A stretch of DNA of 64,000 nucleotides from Hybos culiciformis (taxonomy: Eukaryota > Arthropoda > Insecta > Diptera > Hybotidae), in assembly GCA_964007475.1 (NCBI GenBank), contig OZ023275.1:2542001-2606000 (forward strand). The letters run 5' to 3'. Below the pieces are notes generated by a model, which did not search any database, had not been told where the DNA came from, and saw nothing but the letters and a program-made list of their open reading frames with translations. Shown piece by piece: positions 37,922 through 48,021 of the stretch. The first letter of the stretch is position 1. Each line of letters starts with the position of its first letter. The position numbers and the translations under genes are program-made.

Positions 37922-38515
37922 AAAAAAAAAAAATATAAGCTAAAGAAAAAAACAAAAAAACAAACACAGATCAGGACCAATATCTAATGATAAATAAACC
38001 AAACAAAAAAATTATTTTCCATTTTTTTTTCCTATAATATTTATGGTACAAATTTTATATTTCACTTCGTCCTGAATTTTTTTTTTTTTTTTTTCGTAAT
38101 ATATTTTAATGCTGTTGTTTTCATTCTTTGTTTTTGTATTTTTTTTTTTTTATTTTTACTTTTTACGACAAAACAAATAAATTCAATCAAAAAAAAAAAT
38201 ATAAAAAATATAAACTTTATATTTGTTCAATATAAATAAAAAAAAAAAAATCTAATAATCGTGATAATTTTTTATAATATACAGTGATAACAAGAACCTT
38301 AATTGGAATTTTCCTATTTCCCCGTATAAAATTTATATATTTTCGTTTTACAATAAAAATAAACAATTGTTAAATGCAGAAGTTTTTTTAATTGAAAGAA
38401 AAAATCTATGTTTCAACAAAAAAAAAAACCAAACGATATTCAATTAAATCTTATACTATTATTTGCATTGGAAAGCCTGAGTTTCGAGATTTAATTTATA
38501 TACTAATGTCCGCAA

Positions 38516-38972
38516 TTAGTAAAAAGGTGAATTTTTAATTTAAACTTTGCGGGCTAATCGATTGGGGGCAAACTCTCATGTGCCCGGCTAAAGTGTCAAC
38601 AAGGAAAAGGACGACAGAATTATGGGCCGACAACTCTTGGTTTTTGCACCACGATAATGGGCCGTCTCACACCGCACTCGTTCTTCGTGACTATTTCGCC
38701 AAAAACTCAACGCATATCGTTCCACAATCACCGTTATCGCCTTATTTAGCTCCTTTCTGGCTATTCAAAAAACCCAAAGGACCACTCTGAAGCCACCGTT
38801 TCGAGTCCATAGAAACGATTCCTTTCTGAAGGCTAGTCCAGAAAATGAATTTAGCAACTGTTTCGAGAATTGGAAGAAACGTTGGCAGGAGGGGATTACT
38901 TTGAAGGCGATGAAATTGATCTAGAAGAATAAATAAGGAATTTTCATTTTATAACAAAATTCACCTTACTTT
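38516..38972 (+). mobile_element. Internally deleted mariner transposon remnant
   Basis: The left end AGTAAAAAGGTGAATTTTT and the right end AAAATTCACCTTACT are inverted versions of one terminal repeat, enclosing about 455 bp. That is far shorter than a full mariner of about 1.3 kb. Only the C-terminal half of a transposase remains between them, so most of the gene was lost by internal deletion. It is non-autonomous and cannot encode a working enzyme. No TA duplication could be fixed at the edges. Confidence 0.8.
38578..38932 (+). pseudogene. Mariner transposase C-terminal fragment, inactivated
   Basis: Family evidence: HHDNGPSHTALVLRDYFAKN, then NSTHIVPQ, then LSPYLAPFWLFKKPKGPL, and after a stop HRFESIETI. 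In another frame come CFENWKKRW (38859-38885) and finally GGDYFEGDEIDLEE ending at TAA 38930, all hallmarks of mariner DD34D transposases. The family cuts and pastes DNA at TA sites using three aspartates. Here the N-terminal DNA-binding part and the first Asp are missing. The second Asp is present in HHDN. The third lies in the LAP(C)D motif, but two residues have been deleted (LAPFWLF), removing it, and the preceding SPD is SPY. A TGA at 38788 and later frameshifts complete the decay. Family assignment is secure; subfamily is not. Confidence 0.92.
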
Positions 38973-40217
38973 CAATATTTCAATATTTAAGCTCATAATA
39001 AACTTTTGTTTAGAAAAAGTTTATAAGCTTCAGCTAACTTTACTAAACTTAAATTTTTAATTATTTACTTGGTAATATAATAATATATGTTTTCACTCAA
39101 ATCGCAAAAAAAAAAAATTTCATAATAAATTCAATATTGTATCATCAAATTTAATATGAATTTAAAAGTTTCTCAGCAAATTAAAAAAAAAAAGTTTTAT
39201 GTTTTGTGGAAAATAACAAAAACTTAAAAATAAAAATATTATATTACTTCTTGTTTTTGTTTTTATTTTATTAAATTGTTTAAAAAAATAAATAAATTTA
39301 TGTAACGCACATAATATTTCCCAAATGAGCAATTAGTAAAATGAATTTTTATTTTAAATTTTGAATAATGTAAAACTATTATGGTGTATACATATATTGT
39401 ATTTTGGAAAACCAATTTGTAGAATCTATATTTTTATTAAAAATTTAAAACTTTAAATATATCATGAAATTATTATGCAATGTTAGAATACAATATTTTC
39501 TTACATTATGAATTGCAGGCAACATAGTTTTATTAATAAATATTTTTTTTAGATTTCCTCTATTAATACATTTAATTTAATGATGCATTACGATACTTGA
39601 ATATATGTCTTAAGTATATCTATTTTAATACTTTATTGCAATATACAATTGCAATATATAAGAATACAAACAATTTTAGAAAAATTCTCTTTTACTTGAT
39701 TGTTTTCCATAGTATGTAGGTATATAGTTATAATAGAACATCAAAATTTAAAGCATAAACGAAAAATTTTCTATTTTTATTCCATATTAACATAAATATT
39801 TAATCAAACTTAGAAAAATCGAATATAATTTTTAGGTCATGACATGAAAAAAATGGGATTATTTTCATTATGTTAAATAACCAGAAAAATGAGTATCATC
39901 AGACATTCAGAATTAATAATTTTTGTTGTCAGATTTTAATTCAATTTTTCATGAAAATTTTGTTCCTTTTTTTAATAAAGGACTGAAAAATGTGTAAATA
40001 ATATTTTTTATATGTATAATGTGTATTCGTTTTTTTTTTTTTATTTTACCAACAATTTAATTTTTGATCCAAATAAATATGGTAAAACATGATACATTGT
40101 ATACATTATGTATGTTGTACTCATATAGCTATAATTTTTTTTAATGAATTCATATTATTCCAAATATTTTAAATAACCTCATTTTTTTTTTCGCTGAGAA
40201 TGAAAAAAAAAAATTAA
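38973..40217. other. Gene-free AT-rich DNA
   Basis: No open frame or repeat of note between the mariner remnant and the next inverted-repeat element. Confidence 0.65.
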
Positions 40218-40904
40218 ATATCGTCGCCCGGCAATTATACTGTCGTACATGACAAAATGACAAACAATTAATTGAGTATGTAGAGGCTTATAATTTTTCA
40301 ATCTCTATCAAACTGTCTAATCGGAATCTTCCTATCTCTATTAGTTTCTGAGATATTGAGTGTTGACTTTGACGTAAATGCCATAAAATTGAAATTTTTA
40401 CTCCTATAATACCGTATGAACCAAATTTTTTGATGTACGGCAAATTCTCATACAAAAAAACACATAAAGTAGGAAATATTATACTGTCGCATACGCCAAA
40501 ATTTCTATTATTGTGCCGTATGTCCTTATAAAATGCTATATTGCGAATTTTTGCAGACAATTATTATGACGTATGTGTAAAAATTTTAATATTAGGTTTA
40601 TTTTTAAGAATTATTGTGCCGTAACTGTTTTACAATAATGACAAAGAGATGGTATAGAAACGCTTGCAATAGTGGCACTTAAGGCACGATACTTTTGAAT
40701 AAAAGTTGTGGTAGTTCCGAATTGGAAGTCTAAAGAGCTTGGTTTTTCGATCTTGAAATGTAGTTTAAGGTTTTAGCTTTCACCAAAAAAAAAAAGTATA
40801 TGTTTTTCGGCCAGTTTTTTTTTATTTACATTCCAACTTTAAAGTCGATTTACCAAAACTCGATTTTTGGGATATACGTCAAAATAATTTCGGGGCGACG
40901 ATAT
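40218..40904. mobile_element. Inverted-repeat element with ATATCGTCGCCC ends, 687 bp
   Basis: The left end ATATCGTCGCCCGGCAATTA and the reverse complement of the right end (ATATCGTCGCCCCGAAATTA) agree over the first 12 bp exactly and over about 28 bp with five differences. Inside, the left TIR region (ATTATACTGTCGTACATG, 40235 onward) is echoed by ATTATACTGTCGCATACG near 40479, so a subterminal motif is repeated. The 90-codon minus-strand frame at 40288-40560 has no recognised domain. It is best seen as a non-autonomous DNA transposon. Superfamily and target duplication are not clear. Confidence 0.75.
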
Positions 40905-41454
40905 GTTTTTTTTTATTTATACCTATATACATATAGATTATATTGGGAGCGACCCAGTTCAGAAAATTAATTTTACAAAACTCTGTGTGGCCGAAAACCA
41001 CTTATTTGTACTAATGAGAACGAGACACTTCAAAAATGTCATTTCTCAAAATCCCGAATCTCGAAATTATTATACTAGATTTTGATACTAGATACTAGAA
41101 TTTTCAATATTGAGAACCTTAACGCTAAAATTTTTAATTATTTACAATGTTGTGTATATTGTTCTTTATATGTGATGACGATTATAAGGAAGCGAAGATA
41201 TTATCTTTCGTTACAGATAATTTAAATTTAAATAATAAATAAAAATATTACAATAAATACACACATATATTTATTTACAAGCCGATAAGTATTATGTATT
41301 AAATAAAAAAAAATTGTAAATAATTGAATATACATATAGTACATAATATATGTTTTTTGAATTTAAAACTTATTTTAATATTTAATTTTTTTTTAACTGT
41401 AAATAATATGCATTTCGCAAAATATATGCAATGAACCTGAATCCTTACACGAAA
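40905..41454. other. Gene-free AT-rich DNA
   Basis: The 60-codon frame at 40903-41085 begins inside the transposon edge and shows no domain. ATACTAGA recurs around 41073-41097. Nothing else is recognisable. Confidence 0.55.
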
Positions 41455-41625
41455 GGGCGTAGTTGTGAAATGTCCTTATGACTGTAGGGTAGTTGTAAAG
41501 TATTTCTTTATAAGTACTTTTTGTTAAATGGTATTTTTTGTGAACTGTCTTTTTGTGAAATTATATTAGGCAAGCAGGCAAAATGTCTTTTTGTTAAAGG
41601 TCTCTCGGCCAACTGTACAACATCG
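41455..41625. repeat. Degenerate TTTGTGAAATGTCTTT repeat tract
   Basis: Variants of the same word recur at roughly 15-17 bp or multiples: GTTGTGAAATGTCCTT, TTTGTTAAATGGTATT, TTTGTGAACTGTCTTT, TTTGTGAAATTATATT, ATGTCTTTTTGTTAAAGG. The tract ends at CTCGGCCAACTGTAC. It looks like the worn internal repeat of a transposon or an old minisatellite. Confidence 0.5.
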
Positions 41626-42601
41626 GTTATATTTTATTTATATCATTGAATCGAACCCTTTCCATAAATCAAAAATTTATAATTTATAATATTACAATAT
41701 ATTATAAAACTTTATATCAAAATATATTTCCTCCAATTTTGTTAAATAAAAATTAGTTCATATTTATAAAGTCAACCTTTTTATTTGATAAAACTGACTG
41801 CTGATTGTTTTTGATAATTTCAAAGTTAAACAAAATGTTTTCTTTAGATAGAGGAATTTAATTAATTTTCGAAAGATGATCTTTGTAAATAGCTGACATT
41901 ATATTAGAACTAAATATTTTAATTTTATTAGTTAGAATTTTTCTAAATCTAATATGAAAGTTGTTCGTTAAAAATATCTAAAAAATTTATGATAAATTTT
42001 ATGAAAACTATTTTCAGCCCTTATTAAATATTTCCATATGCTATTGTTGTATGAAAATAATAATGGAACCAATAACATTAACAAAAATAAATCGCGGAAT
42101 TAAAACTAATAGAAAGGTATTTTTATAAATAGCAATTTAAATATTTAGAATATTACTACATAAAGTAATTTAAATTGTGGTTTTTGAATTGATTGGTGTG
42201 TCGTGCATATAAAATATTTGGTCTTAAATTTCATTTTAAAAAATTTCGGTTAATCTGAATATTACAATTCGGTTGTGAGACCCTAATTACGAATAATATA
42301 CTATAAAGCAAAATGAAAGAAATTAGCAAAAATAATAGTTTTCTTTCCTTAATATTTAATTATCTATATACTTTTTGTAAGTTTTGAATTCTTCAAGAGC
42401 AGTTTAAATTAATTTCAGAAGCATGACTTCTACATTTAGCATCTTTTATATTTACTTAGAATAGTTTAAACATTTTCATCAACACTTTTAAAACAACAGA
42501 ATAGGACCATTTTCTGTCCGTGTAATTAATTGTAAAATTAAATATGAATTTAAAAAAATTAATTATTAAACCCAGAGAGGACCTATAATAGGCACAAAAA
42601 T
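41626..42601. other. Gene-free AT-rich DNA
   Basis: No gene or repeat recognised here. Confidence 0.6.
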
Positions 42602-42720
42602 CGTCAGGACAGAGATGAGACATTAGCTCACTTTATCTGCAAATATCCGACACTTGAAAGATGTGGTGGCCCTAACCCAGGGTTCAATTTAGCAACGTTT
42701 ATCGACCTTAATCTTTGCTT
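42602..42720 (+). pseudogene. Possible non-LTR retrotransposon C-terminal fragment
   Basis: The frame starting at 42602 reads RQDRDETLAHFICKYPTLER and then GFNLATFIDLNL. The pattern D-E-T-x-x-H-x-x-C-K-x-P resembles the zinc-knuckle-like segment after the RNase H or endonuclease domain of several insect LINE clades, where it usually reads C..C..DEEET.EH.LC.CP. Here the first cysteine pair is not visible and the cysteine before P is tyrosine, so the motif is incomplete. No start, no reverse-transcriptase core and no poly-A tail accompany it. A 43-bp palindrome follows directly. The family call is an inference from a short motif. Confidence 0.4.
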
Positions 42721-42763
42721 ACGAGTGTTAGTGGTACCAAATCGTGGTACCACTAACACTCGT
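42721..42763. repeat. Perfect 19-bp palindrome with 5-base loop
   Basis: ACGAGTGTTAGTGGTACCA (42721-42739) is followed by AATCG and then TGGTACCACTAACACTCGT (42745-42763), an exact reverse complement. It is far more GC rich than the region and error-free, which suggests a recent fold-back duplication or a functional hairpin. Confidence 0.95.
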
Positions 42764-44791
42764 GGACGGATCCGGCACATTAACCAACCAACAAACCAAA
42801 ACCAAAAAAATGATCACAAAGTATTAAATTATTAAAATTTACAAAAATCATTAAATTTTCTATATTTAGTTAACTTAATTATGTTTTAATGTTCATATTA
42901 CATATGCTTTAAAAAAAATAAAAAAAGTTTCAAGTGAAAATTTTCTCAAACTATAAATTCATGGAAACTACAACATATCAACAATAAAACTCTAAAATTG
43001 TTAATTATTTTGATAAATTATTATGCTTTGAAAAACAAAATTACTCTTGCATAAAAATAATTATTTTAATTAGTGATGCAAAAAATATGCAACTAACGTT
43101 ATTTATGCATCACATAAGTGAAATTCATTAAATTTTTTTTAAAGAAAATTGAATAATATAATGATTTCATTCATATACACACATATAAAATAATTAAATA
43201 GAAAGCTAATTGTAGAACCACAATGTATTTACAAAATTACTTCATCATCCTTCGTTAATTTCATTCAATAATCCGATATATTAAAATATGACTTTTTGAA
43301 TCGTCGCTACGATTATGACAGACTGCATGAACTGATTTTCGGGTATTATGAATATTTCTAAAGGCAACCTTTAAAACTAGAAATTCGCAATTTCTAGTTC
43401 TCAGGTAAACAGCAACAGCAATGTACAATAGTCTTTGCGTTTCACATCTAATAATTACGTAATTATTTTTTTTATTATTCATTATTTGAAAATAAAGTTA
43501 ATATTTTTATCATCCAATAAATTTTGTATAATGCATAATTCGAAATAATACTTATATCTATGAATATTTATTTCATTCCACTTAAAACATAATTTTGCGT
43601 AATAATTTTTATATATTAAAAACAAATTATGATTTTTAATTATTTTCATTAATTTATATGGAAGCATATAATTTAAATTTAATTGAGTAAAATGGAATAT
43701 ATGCTGATGGGAAATCTTACAGAAAAACAAAAGCATAAAAGAAAACAAAATACATGTTTATTAAGATTCAATATCTTTTGTTATTAAAATTTATTTTTCT
43801 TTTATTTTATTGGAAAGTCCTTCGAAAGGAAATATCGAAAAAAAAACAGAAAAAATTTCACAATGATACTGGGTGTTTTGAGCAATATGAATACATTTAT
43901 GAATACAACCCTTTTTCAGAAAAAAAAAGTTATATTCCTAAGCTAATGAATATATATGCATTTATATGACATTTATTGACATTTTTCTATAATATTATAA
44001 AATATAGTAACATTTACACTTTTGACATTTTTCAATCGATTTTCCCAGCTTGGTATAATTTTTTATTTTTTTAAATAAAATATCAATATTATTTCTCTAA
44101 ATTGTCATCCATTTATTTTTATACATTTATCCAGTGTATATACAAAAATATCCGACACACAATAAATAAATATATTTTGATTTTCCTTTTATATTTATTT
44201 ACTAATCCGCAGAGGATGTATTCTTGTATCACAGTGAAGATAAAACATCCTTTTTCCAAAGATAAATAGGATTTTTTTTTTGTATATAATAAAAATAATG
44301 TACATGTAATATTATTGGAATAAGTATATATTCATGAGGAAAATAGGTATATTGTTAAAAAAAATTCATGTTGTGTAACATAAAATGTGTTATTATACAT
44401 TCATATCTATAGAGATACATATGTTTACTATATAATTTGTAAAAAAAAAGGTTACCTTTTTTTTTTTGAATGTCAAGAGCGTAATTCAAAAAGAAATAAT
44501 ATTTGAAAAATAGAAAAATTAAAAAAAAAAAATTTCTTAAGGGTTAAATAAAAAAAAAAAAAAATTTTGTTATCAATATATTCAAGTGTTGACATAATAA
44601 GTTAGATTACTATTAATCAGTATTACATTTCTACAAGCTTACCCTGTTTTACGTAAGGCTTAAAAATTATATATATGTTCAATGTATGTCAACAAGTATA
44701 CAATTAATTTAAAAAGACATTATACCTTACTATTTAGTATTGAACAAGCGGCTTCTTAATCTGTTTGAATATGCCAAGCTCAAAACTTATA
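42764..44791. other. Gene-free AT-rich DNA
   Basis: Immediately after the palindrome a GC-richer tail runs to about 42800 (GGACGGATCCGGCAC then CAAACCAAAACC). Beyond that, frames at 43261-43482, 43482-43748 (minus) and 43754-43969 (plus) are low in complexity. A short hairpin, GTGATGCA/TGCATCAC, spans about 43073-43113. Confidence 0.55.
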
Positions 44792-44910
44792 TTTTTTTTT
44801 TAAACAACACAAACACTTAATTCAAGTGAGAGAAATTGAAAAATTGACACAAATTCCAGTCCGAGGTGGAAATCGAACCCATGACCGGCCGTAGGATAAT
44901 GGCAGTGATT
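44792..44910 (-). mobile_element. tRNA-like SINE remnant
   Basis: Read on the minus strand, GGTTCGATTTC at 44879-44869 matches an RNA polymerase III B box (GGTTCGANNCC) with one change and lies within GGTCATGGGTTCGATTTCCA, wording typical of tRNA T-arm regions. A tail of about ten A follows at 44802-44792. No good A box or complete cloverleaf is visible upstream. This therefore reads as a 5'-truncated tRNA-derived SINE, or the 3' part of a LINE, rather than a tRNA gene. Confidence 0.45.
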
Positions 44911-46309
44911 AATTAATTATCTATAACCTATAAAAGTCTCCAATCTTCAACTAACAACTAACGACATCCGTGTGTAATGCATAAAAGAATGTTTTGCATA
45001 TCTTCAAAATGCACTTTCCTTATTCGAGCACTTGGTATTTTATTATTTTTTATTCATCTGATTTAATTTCTTCGACATTATATTCCCAAGGAATATAATT
45101 CTTAACTTTCTTAAAAATTAAAAATCTTAAAATACTATTATTATTATATGTGTGTATATTTGTACCTTTCTGCACATCATAAGTGTGTATTATGAAATTT
45201 AAATGTAGGTAAGAATAGAAAAGTATAACGTTTTAAAATCAATGCTAAAATTAAAAATAATTGTGTCATCTTAAAAATAATTATGATTATATCTTTGTAT
45301 CCAAAACTAACTATCCTGTCGAACCTGTTTTCATTTACAATTTTCTACAACTTTTAGAGGTTGAAATTCATTATATTTTAAATTATTTTGTATATTTTCA
45401 GTAATACGGAATTGTAGTGTCTATAGTAGTAAAGAAAATTTAAGCACGATTAAAAAAATATGACAATAAAGAAAACTTTAAAAAATCATCATCTAAACGA
45501 GTTTTAATCTAAATTCTATATTCTGTAATATTATATAAATATTTTACTATATTAAATTACATTTTGAAGTGTATTTTATATGTTATAATTTTTACCAGTG
45601 CTTAAAAAAAACAAAAAAACTTTACCTTCAACTATACAGGTATACAAATTAAGTTTCAAATATTTTTGCTAACTATTTTCACAAATTTGTAAAGTGTTTA
45701 ATTCCCTATCTAAATATTATAAGAAAAACTTAGATGTTTAAATAACTTCAATGTTTATTTATTTATTTAAGAATTTTTAACATTAACTATAACTTGTTTT
45801 TTTTTTTATTAAATTAATTTTAAATCGTAAGATAAAAATATTCATAATAAAACACAATTTTCAGAATGATTTATTGTTTGTGTAACAATTGATTTTTATT
45901 CTTCAACTCTGGAAAGTAATATTTTGCGAAATGAAAATAATTCAAAAAGTATGTGGAGGAAGTGAAATCTTATTTTATAGAAGACAACTATTAGAAAAAT
46001 TATACTTACATAAAATGTAATTTATATAGTTATGATTATTTAACAAATTATTAAAAAATTGGATAAATAAAAGTTTTTAATAACTCAAGTTTAATATTTG
46101 TTAGTCTATGTTGCGAAAGCGGGACGTCTACGTCTTTTCTCGCATTTAAGTTCGAGCTGTTTTTAACATCGCAATGAAAAAAGTAATTGATAAGAAAACA
46201 AATTTTATAATTATAATTTTCGGTAATTATTTAAATTATTCAAATTATCAAAAACTAAACAAATATTTTTTTAAATTTTTTATTAAAATTTGGGTTGCAA
46301 GCAAAAAAA
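44911..46309. other. Gene-free AT-rich DNA
   Basis: No supported gene. A GC-richer speck near 46115-46165 (GCGGGACGTCTACGTC) is unassigned. Confidence 0.6.
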
Positions 46310-46342
46310 AAAAATTCACCAAAAAAATTTTGGTGAATTTTT
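46310..46342. repeat. Hairpin with 15-bp perfect arms
   Basis: AAAAATTCACCAAAA and TTTTGGTGAATTTTT are exact complements separated by three A. The next 130 bp contain several further GGTAAAA, GGTTAA and TTTTACC words, perhaps from a decayed inverted-repeat element. Confidence 0.7.
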
Positions 46343-46570
46343 GAATAAATAAACATGATTTTAAAAGTTTCAAATATTGTATATTAATAAAATTTTGGTA
46401 AAACTTTTGGTTAAAGTAAATTTCTTGGTTACCAAAAAATCAAATTTTACCTAAATATTTTTTTGGATTAACTGAAACTTTGAACTTTTGTTGATATTAT
46501 TTTTTTTTTTGCAATGTATCCCATTTTGCCTGCAGGTGACTAGGCGCTAATTGGGGTAGTGAGTCATTTT

Positions 46571-46646
46571 TTTTTACTAAATTAAACTGTTTAAATTATC
46601 AAAAGCGGCTTTTCAATCAAATTTTTGGGATTGGTACATCCTCTTA
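46571..46646. mobile_element. MITE, family 1 copy C (truncated)
   Basis: AAATTAAACTGTTTAAATTA followed by GCGGCTTTTCAATCAAATTT, TTGGGA and finally CATCCTCTTAA corresponds to the right arm and right end of the copy at 4732-4988. The left arm and centre are missing. Confidence 0.75.
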
Positions 46647-47756
46647 AAGTGTGGAATGATGAAAAATATCTCAATGTTATATTAATTTTAATTTTTTTGT
46701 TTTCTATTTCAAAACCCTTTCTATTTTTCTACTTATACCATTTCAATTATTTAATTGTGACAATTCTATGACTTTTGACTTCCTTAATAATTATGTTTTT
46801 TTTTACCATAATTTTTTCTTCAAAATAAAAATGTTATTTGCATAAATATTTTTTTTTTTGCTTGAATAATTTTTCTTTTTTTTTTTTTTTTTAATAATGA
46901 TACTAATTTAAATAATTGTTCATTGTTGATTTGATTAAACGAAATTACAAAAATAAGGATAAAATAAAAAAAATTAAATTTTTGGTATTTTGTTTTGTAA
47001 AATCATGAATGAACGAAAAACATAAAACACTTAAATTTATTAATTGTTAAAAATTCCTAAAAAATCCCTTCAATTAAACTAAATGGCGGAACAATTTTTA
47101 CATTTTATTTCCGAAACTTACGACAACAATATTTATTTATGTTTTTTTTCTTTTTAATTTTAATTTTTTTTCTTTGATTTGTAAGAAAAAAAAAATAACA
47201 AGAAAAATCATCAATTTAAAAAATGGGTTTTTTTTATATAAAAACCATGAAGATGAAATGAAAAGTCATTATTAAAAAAAAAATAAAAAAAGCTAAAATT
47301 AAAATAAATTCTTCTTAAAATTTAAGAGTTTTTTTTTTTAAATAATATTTAGTAGAAAAAGAGTGAAGCTATCCATAAAAGTATTTGAATCCTATACTTA
47401 TAGTTACATTTTTGTACACAAAATATACATGAATGAATACAATTGAGATTTTTGGCGAAAATTTATATATCTTTGATGTCAGTAGAGATGTTGAAATTGA
47501 ATAAACCTATAAAAAATATATAGTTCCCAATGATGTCAGTAGCTTAAAATCGATTTCTAGTTTTTGCTCCGCAATAAAGCCGCTTGTCGTTCGTCAATTG
47601 TGGTTATTCTTATTTAAATAAACGGTTTCCCTTTTTTTACGGTCGCTATCGCAATCGATGTCGTTGTCGCCCCAATTGTGTTTAGTACACGTTATAAGTA
47701 AAATATGCATGGCTCATCATGTATATTTTGTGAAATTTTGATCAAATCGATAAAAA
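46647..47756. other. Gene-free AT-rich DNA
   Basis: No gene. The GC-richer stretch 47560-47700 (GCTCCGCAATAAAGCCGC, GGTCGCTATCGCAATCG) precedes the next MITE and is unassigned. Confidence 0.55.
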
Positions 47757-48021
47757 ATATCGTCGGTTTAAAAGCAGAAATCACTAAGTCAAAAAACATA
47801 CTTTTAAAACTCACTAAGTCAACTTAGGAATTTCTGATTGTATTATAATAGCACGTTTGACTTAGTGCAATAAATGTCCGCCTAAAAACCTCAACAATAT
47901 CAATTTACGACTTATAAGATTTTGCCCATATAAAGTTGGCATTATAATGACTTAATTTAGTACAAAAAATCAAAATCTTGGATAATGTACTTAGTGAATT
48001 TTGCTTGTAAACCAACGATAT
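47757..48021. mobile_element. MITE with ATATCGTYGGTTTA ends, 265 bp
   Basis: The left end ATATCGTCGGTTTAAAAGCA and reverse-complemented right end ATATCGTTGGTTTACAAGCA agree over about 32 bp with four differences, both reaching TCACTAAGT. CACTAAGTCAA is repeated at 47782 and 47812, and TTGACTTAGTGC appears inverted near 47857, so the subterminal motif recurs. No coding sequence. The first seven bases match those of the element at 40218. Confidence 0.8.

Larger units (their letters stand above)
33421..38515. other. Gene-free AT-rich DNA
   Basis: No gene seen. The minus-strand frame at 37518-37724 is low in complexity. A 14-bp perfect hairpin at 35777-35815 and a (TCTA)n run at 37904-37921 are listed separately. 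A GC-richer speck near 35018-35040 contains GCTTCGAAGC, a 10-bp palindrome. Confidence 0.6.

Noticed and set aside
44821..44910. A complete tRNA gene on the minus strand
   Set aside because: The B box is present but the A box, anticodon arm and paired acceptor stem are not, so a SINE remnant fits better.
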